A DNA stretch of 64,000 bases, taken from Bactericera cockerelli (lineage: Eukaryota > Arthropoda > Insecta > Hemiptera > Triozidae). The translations under genes were made by a program, and so were the position numbers. Position 1 is the stretch's first letter; every line of letters starts with the position of its first letter. Location: assembly GCA_024516035.1 (NCBI GenBank), contig CM044959.1, positions 13,099,902 through 13,163,901 on the forward strand, read 5' to 3'. The notes below the pieces were generated by a model. It saw only the letters and a list, made by a program, of their open reading frames with translations. It made no database searches and was not told the DNA's origin. Shown here piece by piece: positions 1 to 9,200 of the stretch.

Positions 1-35
1 GCTAGGGGTTTGTGCAGGTTAGTATGATGAGTAGT

Positions 36-310
36 CACCTTGGCCTAGTGGTAGCATACACGACGTGCACTCCAGGTGACCCGGGTTCGAATCCCGGCGG
101 GGTCGGAATTTTTTCGGGTCCATACTTTGGATGTCGGGGCCTGTTGGGTGGAAGAGATTGCCACAGGCAATAACCCCGCCCTTTAGGTAGGACATTAGTG
201 TTATCTCTTTTTAATTATTTATTTTGTCATTTGTTTGTTTTTTCTTAATTTTATACTATTAACATTGTACTCTGTCCTCCTAATAAAGCATACTATAATA
301 ATAATAAGTC
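36..310 (+). repeat. SINE-A: tRNA-like head joined to a LINE-type 3' hairpin tail
   Basis: A tRNA-like head (about 36-107) has a B-box-like GGTTCGAATCC at 84-94. It runs into the hairpin module at 136-190 (GGGTGGAAGAGATTGCC, then the complementary GGCAATAACCCC) and ends in AATAAAGCATACTATAATAA plus a TAA-type tail. The same hairpin is in the 3' UTR of the LINE at 28186-30203, so the SINE appears to have borrowed a LINE tail. A reversed fragment of the head is at 5690-5790. Confidence 0.65.
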
Positions 311-391
311 CCAATATTCCGACAGTAAGCCCCAGGTGATGAGTTTACTAACAGCATATTATGTACATGTTGACTTAAGAGACTTTTCTTT

Positions 392-1185
392 CTTATTTAT
401 TTATTTATTTACACCTTATTAATAGGACATATTATATACAACACAAATAATTCGAATTAAAATACAATATAATAGAAGAAAAAAATAAAGAGAGAAAAAA
501 AAAAAAAAAATATATAGATACATAATATCGTCGCTTAAGAAGAGGTACCTCGTAAGTCCGAATTTTTCGATATTGCGTTTTTGGTATCGTTGGAATCGGA
601 AAAAATATAGAATTTTTTAAAATCGGTTTTATATATTTTTTTTTTTTTAAGGCTTTAACGGCAGGATTCTCACACTGTGAGCTCTTCCACCCAACCGATG
701 AATATGACCATTCAAATACAAAGAATGACACAATAATCGATTAAAGTTTACCTCGTAAATCGATATTCTTGTTTTGAAGAAAATTTCTGGTGAGACCTCG
801 TATCTCCAATCAGTCATATATGTGTATTGTGTAAAATAAATCAGAGATACGAGGTACCTCTACAAAAAATGCACACATGCTTTTCTGAAAATTTTACAAG
901 AATCACTTGAGAGGTACCTCGTATGTCCGATATCTCCTAAAAATACAAGTTTTATCAAAAAAATAGTAATTTCAATCAATAAAACAGGTATATGTTTATG
1001 GTTAAACTGATTTATTTTTTATTTTTTTTAAACCTGCCCACAACTTTATTATCAGTTTTTACTGTCTCCTGAAAAGTTCAAAAATCGGACTTACGAGGTA
1101 CCTCTTCTTAAGCGACGATATGTGTCCTTACTAAAAGGCGGGGTTAATGCCTTTTGCAATCTCTTCCACCCAACCCTTATCTCTT
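392..1185 (-). repeat. LINE 3'-end copy, split by a TIR element
   Basis: The TTTA-repeat tail, the motif TTATTAATAGGACATATTAT and an AT-rich stretch lie at 392-524. The matching rest, with CTTACTAAAAGGCGGGGTTA and the hairpin, resumes at 1122. The gap is the insertion at 525-1121. The hairpin end (CTTCCACCCAACCC) lies about 45 nt upstream of the POLR3B splice acceptor. Confidence 0.6.
525..1121. mobile_element. TIR element with GAGGTACCTC subterminal palindromes
   Basis: Near-perfect terminal inverted repeats of about 35 bp begin ATATCGTCGCTTAAGAAG at 525 and end with the complement at 1121. The palindrome GAGGTACCTC lies in both ends, and several more complete or diverged copies are inside. 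No transposase ORF is present, so it is non-autonomous. The outer ATATCGTCG also ends the MITE at 6302-6565, so the two may be relatives. Confidence 0.75.
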
Positions 1186-1219
1186 CTACTCAACCCAACT
1201 CTTCTTTCTCAATTTCCAG

Positions 1220-1454
1220 GTTTGGTGCCTTACCCGCACCACAACCAGGCCCCGCGCAACACCTACCAGTGTGCCATGGGGAAGCAGGCGATGGGCTGCA
1301 TCGGGTACAACCAGCAGAAGCGCATCGACACGCTCATGTACAACTTGGTGTACGCACAACGGCCCATGGTCGAGAGCAAGACCATCCGGATCACGAACTT
1401 CCACAAGCTGCCCGCCGGCCAGAACGCGACCATCGCTGTGATGAGCTACTCCGG
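1220..1454 (+). CDS. POLR3B: RNA polymerase III subunit RPC2, internal exon
   Basis: This exon encodes about 78 residues of the second-largest Pol III subunit, from [20 protein letters not shown] to [16 protein letters not shown], in the hybrid-binding part of the beta-like subunit. The acceptor is the AG at 1218-1219 after a pyrimidine tract. The donor is GG|GTATGT at 1454/1455. The last Gly codon is split GG|A and completed by the next exon, so the junction is in phase. Earlier exons, which should encode roughly the first 60 percent of the protein, are left of the window. Codons are GC-rich compared with the surrounding repeats. The family identification is secure. Confidence 0.95.
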
Positions 1455-1483
1455 GTATGTAATGTAATGTAATAATGTATATT

Positions 1484-2172
1484 TATTACTTCCGAGAAAT
1501 TTCTAATATTAGAAATCGGAAGTATTGTGTTCGTTTTTGTAAAAAAAAATATTTTTTTGCTCCGATTTCAATTTTTTTTTATATTTCTGGACGTTTCATA
1601 ACCTCCTGAGCAAATTTGGTTTTGTGTCCGTCTGTCTGTTAAAACGATTCCTTGTAACGCGCAAATCTCAGAAACTACTCGACCGATTTTGATGAAATTT
1701 TGCACACATCTAGGAGACATTCTGTAGATGGTCCCATTTTAAATTCATCGAATTTGTACTAGCGGTTCTGGGTGAAAGAGACCATGCGCCTGACCACTAA
1801 CTTTTTACTTAAATGCTTGTATCTCGTGAACGGTACACCCGATTTTGATGAAATTTTGTATGGTTATGCATATTATTATTTTACATAGGTCTTTTATATT
1901 TATTTTTTAATTAATTATAATTTGACTCTGATATTTAAGAAAGTCCGAAATTTTGGACAAAAAAGTCAAAAAATAAGGACCACGACTTGCCGATACAGAA
2001 TTTTTTGTAGAATCTAGAATGTAGAAAAAACGATATTCTACCATATAATACAATTTTAAAGAAAATCGGTTCAGTCGTTTTGGAGATACAAGTAATTTTG
2101 TATAAAATCTCAAAATTGGCACGTGTTTACAATGTGAAACAATCACGAGGAAGTATTGTGTCCATAATTGGC
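1484..2172. repeat. Repeat J, near-full-length copy in the POLR3B intron
   Basis: One end is a short hairpin (CCGAGAAATTTCTAATATTA followed by its complement) leading to GGAAGTATTGTGTTCG. The other end reads GAGGAAGTATTGTGTCCATA near 2145-2170. The body carries the phrase CCGATTTTGATGAAATTTTG twice. Other copies or fragments are at 11855, 14404-14765, 15545-16060, 18740, 41715-42250, 43870-44100, 44527-44872, 50432, 51850 and 53045. No coding capacity; transposon class not determined. Confidence 0.65.
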
Positions 2173-2177
2173 AGTGT

Positions 2178-2590
2178 TTTTTTTATTTTTTATTTACAAT
2201 TTTTGTGGCTCTCTCCCTAAGGAATTCTTCTAAGGAGAGACCTTACAATGACTTTTACAATAGAGAAACATGAAAATACAATTTCATATAAATAGGATTG
2301 AAAAGTAAGGGGAAAAATTTACCTAATGCAAACAGTACAATATTTTATTATTTTAAGGATAAATTCTGAATAATTTCAAATACTTTAGCTTTTAACGTTG
2401 AATGACAATTTTGTTCTATAGCGAGCATTGACTCATCCATACAATTAAGAAACTTAGGAACGAAGTAGTCGGGTAATCTGCTCCCGTAGTTTGAATTAAT
2501 TCTGGCAGATTGAAAATTTTGATGTCTTAAATTATCATTCGTTGGTGTCTTTTGTCTAAATTCTTGATGATAGAAGTACTTCAAAATTAA
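2178..2590 (-). pseudogene. LINE 3' fragment encoding the RT-protein C-terminus
   Basis: A minus-strand frame at 2348-2584 reads like the C-terminal tail of a non-LTR reverse transcriptase (ARINSNYGSRLPDYFVPKF, then KAKVFEIIQNLSLK and a stop). Beyond the stop is an AT-rich 3' UTR ending in an A-rich tail at about 2178. It is 5'-truncated and lies in the POLR3B intron. Confidence 0.5.
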
Positions 2591-2594
2591 AAGG

Positions 2595-2895
2595 TACAGA
2601 AGTCACTGTGGCAGAGCGAGTTAGCGCGCTAGGCATTGCACACATGATTACCTGGGTTCGATTCCCAGCGGGGGAGGATTTTTTCTGCTCTGTACTTGGA
2701 TGTTCGGGGTCCACTCATACCTCGTGAGGAAAAATGAGTAGCTGCTTTAATGTGAAGCAGCGACCAGTGGTAGAATCTTAGGCAAAAAAATAATACAAGA
2801 TATTGTAAATTAAAGTGGTAAAGTCCTATGATTCTGCGCTACCCACTAAAATTGTGACATAATAACACAAAGAAAAAGCATTATTATTATATTAT
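2595..2895 (+). repeat. SINE-F copy
   Basis: A tRNA-like head (B box GGTTCGATTCC near 2654) is followed by a body with TTTTTTCTGCTCTGTACTTGG and CGTGAGGAAAAATGAGTAGC, then an ATT-rich tail. A second full copy is at 54873-55170 and fragments are near 10290, 48600 and 51370. It lies just upstream of the POLR3B exon at 2982. Confidence 0.65.
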
Positions 2896-2981
2896 AAAAT
2901 TAAAAGGTACTTGTGCAAATCTATTGGGTTTAATATTTTATTTTTGTAATCACTATTAACTTTAAATATGTTGTTCACCAG

Positions 2982-4128
2982 ATATGACATAGAGGACGCG
3001 CTCATCATGAACAAGGCGAGTCTAGACCGTGGGTTTGGCCGCTGTCTCGTGTACAAGAACTCCAAGTGTGTTCTCAAGCAATACCCGAACCAGACGCATG
3101 ACCGCATCCTCGGTCCTCTACTCGAAGCGGACACCCGCAAGCCTGTGTACCGACACAAGCCTCTCGACACGGACGGTATTGTAGCGGTCGGCGAGCAGGT
3201 GTGCGAACGTCAAGTCCTCGTCAACAAGTCCATGCCGACCATTAGCGTCTCGGCCATCTCCCATGCAACACCCGAGTACAAAGACGTGCCTGTCGGTTAC
3301 AAGGGCCCGGTGCCCAGCTACATCGAGCGTGTGCTGGTCTCCTCCAACAGTGACGATAACTTCCTCATCAAGATGTTGCTGCGGCAGACGCGGCGTCCAG
3401 AGATAGGAGACAAGTTCTCCAGTCGACACGGACAGAAAGGGGTGATCGGGCTGATTGTGGAGCAGGAGGACATGCCGTTCAATGAGAGGCGGGGTCTGCC
3501 CGGACATTATCATGAACCCGCACGGCTACCCGAGCCGCATGACGGTGGGGAAACTCATCGAGCTGCTGGCGGGTAAGGCGGGACTCATGGAGGGAAACTA
3601 CAAGGAAGGAACAGCGTTCGGTGGCACGCAAGTGCTGGACGTGCAGGAAGAACTCGTCAAGCATGGGTACAACTACCAGGGGAAGGATGTGTTCTACTCA
3701 GGCATCACGGGGAGGCGCTGGAGGCGTACATCTACTCCGGGCCCGTGTACTACCAGAAGCTGAAGCACATGGTGCAGGACAAGATACACGCGAGGTCCCG
3801 CGGGCCACGGGTGGTGCTCACGCGACAACCCACGGAAGGGCGTGGGAGGGAGGGTGGGCTGCGGCTGGGCGAGATGGAGCGGGACTGTCTCATCAGCTAC
3901 GGCGCCAGCATGCTCCTCATCGAGCGCCTGATGGTCTCGAGTGACGAGTTCAACATGGACGTGTGTGGCCAGTGCGGCAGGATCGCGTACAGTGAGTGGT
4001 GCCACGGGTGCAAGTCTAGTACGCACATCTCGCACATCAACATTCCCTACTCGTGCAAACTGCTCTTCCAGGAGCTCATGTGTATGAACATTGTGCCCAA
4101 GCTGAGGTTGAAGAACTATTGTGATTAG
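2982..4128 (+). CDS. POLR3B: RNA polymerase III subunit RPC2, terminal exon (two compensating frameshifts)
   Basis: This exon carries the C-terminal ~382 residues of the Pol III second-largest subunit. Recognisable blocks are [20 protein letters not shown], the active-site region [37 protein letters not shown], the clamp region [20 protein letters not shown], and a zinc site of paired cysteines (CGQC and CHGC). It ends with [13 protein letters not shown] and TAG at 4126-4128. The acceptor is at 2980-2981. One extra base near 3490 shifts the frame, and one missing base in the G run near 3711-3714 restores it. About 75 residues between them read correctly only in the second frame. Either the assembly has two indel errors or the locus is decaying; the intact splice sites and high conservation favour errors. 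The exon end is the first unit of the tandem array downstream. Confidence 0.93.
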
Positions 4129-5010
4129 AAGCAACGTCCTGTCATGCGAGGATCTGGATGGGTGACGATATGTCATGTAGAACCAAAGAGCTCATGTGTA
4201 TGAACATTGTGCCCAAGCTGAGGCTGAAGAACTATTGTGATTAGAAGCAACGTCCTGTCATGCGAGCATCTGGATGGGTGACGGTACGTCATGTAGAACC
4301 AAAGAGCTCATGTGAAGGAACATTGTGCCCAAGCTCAGGTTGAAGAACTATTGTGATTAGAAGCAACGTCCTGTCATGCGAGGATCTGGATGGGTGACGG
4401 TGTATCATGTAGAACCAAAGAGCTCATGTGTATGAACATTGTGCCCAAGCTCAGGTTGAAGAACTATTGTGATTAGAAGCAACGTCCTGTCATGCGAGGA
4501 TCTGGATGGGTGACGGTGTATCATGTAGAACCAAAGAGCTCATGTGTATGAACATTGTGCCCAAGTTGAGGTTGAAGAACTATTGTGATTAGAAGCAACG
4601 TCCTGTCATGCGAGGATCTGGATGGGTGACGGTATGTCATGTAGAACCAAAGAGCTCATGTGTATGAACATTGTGCCCAAGCTCAGGTTGAAGAACTATT
4701 GTGATTAGAAGCAACGTCCTGTCATGCGAGGATCTGGATGGGTGACGGTGTATCATGTAGAACCAAAGAGCTCATGTGTATGAACATTGTGCCCAAGTTG
4801 AGGTTGAAGAACTATTGTGATTAGAAGCAACGTCCTGTCATGCGAGGATCTGGATGGGTGACGGTATGTCATGTAGAACCAAAGAGCTCATGTGTATGAA
4901 CATTGTGCCCAAGCTGAGGTTGAAGAACTATTGTGATTAGAAGCAACGTCCTGTCATGCGAGGATCTGGATGGGTGACGGTATGTCATGTAGAACCAAAG
5001 AGTTCATGTG
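4072..5010 (+). repeat. 116-bp tandem array that repeats the POLR3B C-terminus and stop codon
   Basis: GAGCTCATGTGTATGAACAT recurs at 4072, 4188, 4304, 4420, 4536, 4652, 4768 and 4884, with a broken ninth start at 5000. The spacing is always 116 bp. Each unit holds the last ~19 codons of POLR3B, the TAG and about 60 bp of 3' UTR. Units differ by only a few substitutions, so the array is young. Because 116 is not a multiple of 3 and the first stop is intact, later units are 3' UTR. Confidence 0.97.
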
Positions 5011-5128
5011 TAAGAATATTCTGGTCAAAGAGATCCATTCAAGTTGCAGTGTTAATTGTAAGGGTTTCACTGAAAACCCTACAACCAGGTCTGATAATAA
5101 TCCGACTCTTGTTTAACCCGCAATCAGT

Positions 5129-5158
5129 ACGGTTGTGAGAGAAATCTCTCACAACCGT
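5129..5158. other. Perfect hairpin, 13-bp stem
   Basis: ACGGTTGTGAGAG at 5129 is followed after four bases by its exact complement ending at 5158. It lies in the presumed POLR3B 3' UTR, downstream of the 116-bp array. Role unknown. Confidence 0.6.
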
Positions 5159-5350
5159 ATACGTTACCGTGTACTGGATACGTTACAAAACCGAACCGCA
5201 CTGATCCTGGGTTAATAATTGGGCCCTATTTTTGTAAATGCAGGGCAAATGCCTCAGGCACTCTCTGCCACTTATTTAGCTTTCTAAAGCAAAATGAAAA
5301 CAAATGTGATAAATTTTTGTACACAGAATTAGTTTATTGTTCATCTTTCA

Positions 5351-5365
5351 TTTATTGTGAATAAA
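5351..5365. terminator. Two-way poly(A) signal between convergent genes
   Basis: TTTATTGTGAATAAA is a perfect inverted pair of AATAAA hexamers. On the plus strand it would end the POLR3B transcript about 1.2 kb after its stop. On the minus strand it would end the serpin transcript about 0.75 kb after its stop. A second minus-strand hexamer is at 5333-5338. Use in vivo is inferred. Confidence 0.45.
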
Positions 5366-5399
5366 AAATTAAACAAAAACTTCACTTCATTTGTAATCA

Positions 5400-5800
5400 A
5401 TTCAGTTCTTTTGAGTTTGAACAGGGGGGTCACCCACCAAATCCTAACCTCGCTAACGGAAACTGGTGTTACAACCTGTCATCGACGCTGGCTTCTAAAT
5501 CCCTTACATTCTGTACTTTTCATCATACAAACGATGAACCGAGCTCTAGAATATGATCGATAAGGCGGCGGACTCCTAACCCTGTCGGTGGTTCGAAACT
5601 TATGTTCGGTAAAAAAAAATAGCAGTGTGAGTTTGAGTAATTGTGACATCACGTAAGAGATTAACACGGACTATTTTTACATACCAATTCGCCACTGGTG
5701 GCTTCTCATTTCTGAAAAGCTTATCGACCCCGCTGGGATTCGAACCCGGGTCTTCGGTATGCAAACCGAGCGTCCTATCTTCTTGTCCATTGTTTACTCA
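5400..5800. repeat. Cluster of SINE fragments
   Basis: A reversed 5S-SINE head piece is at about 5420-5495, recognised by AACCTCGCT and ATCGACGCTGGC. A SINE-C copy is at about 5545-5665 (GATCGATAAGGCGGCGGACT). A reversed SINE-A tRNA-like head is at about 5690-5790 (GGGATTCGAACCCGGGTC). Nothing here reads as a gene. Confidence 0.55.
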
Positions 5801-6118
5801 TTCCCAGTACTAAAAAGTAATGTTTCTCGTTTATTGATTGTTGAATTATTGAGTGTACCTACTCTTATTCTTGAGAAGTGTAAAGTCTTCCGGATTGAGG
5901 GCAGTCTCACACTTCCCGAGATGAGTGCACTCTCAGTCGCGTACCTGCATTTCGGGGGGGGGGGGGGGGGGGGGTTTTGTCCCCAAAACAACCCCCTCCC
6001 TACGTCACTGTGCACTCTTACACTCGAGAAAAGTCCATCTGGAATCTAGAGCGATTCACCTCCGGTCTGTTTTGTACTTTCGGTTCCGCCAGCTTCACAA
6101 CCCGACGTTCGCGCCCGT
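5801..6118 (-). other. Probable serpin 3' UTR with an 18-G run
   Basis: No ORF of interest. A run of 18 G at about 5957-5974 interrupts otherwise mixed sequence. By position this is 3' UTR of the minus-strand serpin. Confidence 0.4.
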
Positions 6119-6252
6119 TCAATGCCTCCTGGCGGGATCCTCCACAATGCCGGCTAGGAGGGCGACCTTTGTGAAGTTGTCCACCACAAAGTAGACGAAC
6201 GAGTGAGAAGCGGTGAAGGTGGTCTGTGTCGAGTGGGTGGGCACCTCGTGCA
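6119..6252 (-). CDS. Serpin exon 10: end of reactive loop and C-terminal strands
   Basis: Acceptor TTTCAG|TG at 6253/6252. The split Val codon G|TG joins exon 9 in phase. It encodes VHEVPTHSTQTTFTASHSFV, then YFVVDNFTKVALLAGIVEDP and a short tail, stop at 6119-6121. FTASHSFVYFVV matches the serpin C-terminal signature (F-x-A-x-H-P-F), with Ser in place of the usual Pro. Only about 20 residues separate KK of the hinge from this Phe, shorter than the roughly 27 of inhibitory serpins. Confidence 0.9.
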
Positions 6253-9200
6253 CTGAAACACACCAGGGAGATTGGTTAACCCATTGCGTACCATGGGTAT
6301 CATATCGTCGTCCCAAACACGAAGTGGGGTGTCTCAAAAAATGGACATTTGAGATTTTTGGCGTATCTAGTTCTAATCATGGTTCTTTATCACCTCACGA
6401 AGTGGCGTATCTCTATCTCAAAGCGTTCCAATTTTATGAGTATATTTAATTTCGGCGTATATTGTTTCGAATATTTATTTCAAAGAACGAGCTGACGTAT
6501 CTCGATTTACGCTACTAAAGTTTGTATTTTGAAGATACGCCACTTCGTGTTTGGGACGACGATATTTATGATAGACACCGTACTATGTGTTGTGGGTACC
6601 TGGTTATTAGATATGATAGACGGGGTTATCTTTATCTTAGAGGCTGGTTATCAAATGTGAAACAAAATTTGCATGCTTAGCAGATTTCTTATTTGGGTAT
6701 CACATGTGATAGACACGGACTCCTGTGCAAATAAAAATTAATAATTATCACAGGAAACCTGTGGTATCACAATGTGATAGACTGCTGAAATCGATTGAAT
6801 TGAGCCCGGTCTCCTGGGTTTATCAGGTTAAAAGGGCTAAGTATGCAATGGGTTAATATGATGAAAATAATAATAAACATTAGGGGTCACATAATGGAAC
6901 AGGATTTAAGCTAAGCCAGACAGGCCAACCTCCGTGGCTCAGTGGTTAAGAGCATTGGTTGCTGACCCGGAGGTTGCGGGTTCGAATCCCGGCCGGAACG
7001 AAATTCTAACCGAGTTTTTTCGTTTCCGGAATGGCATGGATGTAAAGGTAAAGAGCCCTGAAGTAATGCGAAAGCGGTTCCGGGGCACAACTACCTTTTT
7101 AAAAAAAAGACATGCCCTCAAGTCGGAGTTTCAACCAATCACAGCGCCCAAGTTAAGGGATAGTGTCCACTTAGATTAAGGGCGAAATTATTGGACAAAC
7201 TCTATAACTCAAGTCATTGCTAAGCGTCGGTTTTCCCTATCTTACACAGTACGCAATCCGTGACTTAGCACCACAGAGGTATTACAAAAACGACTATTGA
7301 TTCCGCCCTAAATCTAATCCTGTTTTATAATTCGGCCCTTATTGCCAAATTATAAAATAATATTACAACTAACATAGGGGCAGATCGTCCTTCAAGTTGG
7401 ACTATGTAGCACATCTTAACGCCACCGACCTCAGTAGCTTGATCGATAAGGCGGCGGACTTGTAACCTGGAGGTCGGTGGTTCAAGTCCCGGTTTCAGCG
7501 TAGATTTAGTAAAGCGAGTTTGAGTAGTTTTGATATCACGAAAACACAAAAAATATGATAACATCTTTACGCCTTTGGAAATGTTCTGTCAAAAAATTCC
7601 GCCATGCAGGTATTTGAACCCACAGCCTTTGCATGTAGAAGCAGAGGTTTTTACCCCACGGCGCGGCGATCGGAAATCTTAAGCAGGACAATGAACTTTA
7701 AATAAAGTGCCAAGTGATCACTGGGCCGAAAAGTTCCGTCTTGCTCACTGGACCAAGGCGAGGCTAATACTTGACGAATAGGTATTTACGAAGGATGTGT
7801 ATCTATGTAAACAAGATACACAAGTTGGTTTTCTTGGTGAAATGTATAAAGTTTAGATCTATCTATACCTAAATATGTATGAGATACCAAATAATTAACA
7901 TAAAAACTGTTGTTAACTTATCATCTATGGTAATCCAGGTAGCGTAGGGATCTGTTGGTTCAAATCCCACCCAGTGCATGAATTTTTCCTCATTAATTTG
8001 AGTTTGTGACCACATAATAATAAGACTCTGAGGGTTAGGTGGTAGAAAATGCTTTGAGCATTAACCTCGCCTGGTGCTTACCTTCCACTAAAGAGTATTA
8101 TTATCTCTATAGGGGAGACCGCTGATGTTCGGGACACTGACATGTTAGGGACATGCTTGTTTTCTCTGGTTTGATGAGCGCAGTAGGCCTGTGCGTCGAA
8201 TTACAACATCACAATTCAACACCGCTTTTTTTCCGGTTGAGATTCGAAGGATAGCGGATCGGCGTGTTGAGGTAAGAAATTTTTTATGTTTTCCATAGTG
8301 CAAAGTTTTTTTTTGTCTCCAATTTTTTTTATTTTTGTATTTTCTGCTTTTATTCGCATGTGTTTCGAAACTTATAAAATGAGTTTAATGTATTCTTGTG
8401 GTGCTTTAGCGTATAGTGATTCATTTTAAAAGATATTTATTCAATACAAAAATTGTTTTATGACATGATGGGTAGTGAAACTATGTTAGGGACACTATGT
8501 TAGGGACAGCAAGGAAAGTGTCCCTAACATCTCCAATCGAAATTGAGCAGATGTTCTTGTCATGTTTTTAATCACTCGATGGTTTTTATCCAAAAGCTTT
8601 AATATTTTGTGTTTTTTCATCGTTTCAGATAGACATGATCAAAATGCCTAATCGCAGGTATAAGAAGAAGAAGACACAGAGGGTCTTAGTTTCTGTGGAT
8701 GCATATGTGTGTGACATCTGTTGTTAAACAGATCATATCTTGTTCAAATTTTGTTAATATTTAAGAAAAACCAAAGGTGTTCAATTTATATTATTTTACC
8801 AATTGATCTCTCATTATTTTGTTTTAACACTTAGACGACCGGGTGTACCACCGGTGGTACACGCACGTTCGTACGGAATGGACCGGGTGTACCACCGGTG
8901 GTACACAATGTCGGAGAGCCGTAATATCGCCGGTCCCACAAGAGAATTCACGAAAAACCATGCCGGTCGTCTAAGTGTTAAATTACAACTTTTTTTGGAA
9001 AAAATAATTTTTGCCTATCATTTATAATTCCTATCTAGAATAACAGGTCCCTAACATCGTGGACGGTGTCCCTAACAACACAGCTCCTACGATGTTAGGG
9101 ACAAAAAAGTTAATGAGGGAAAATGGAAAAATCTCTTTTTCACTTATAGTTAAATTATATTATGTGTTGCCTAAACGTGAAAAACTAAATTTTAGATCTA

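Noticed and set aside
3480..3720. Tiny introns explaining the POLR3B frame changes
   Set aside because: Shifts are of one base each with no GT/AG pair; conserved sequence is continuous on both sides.
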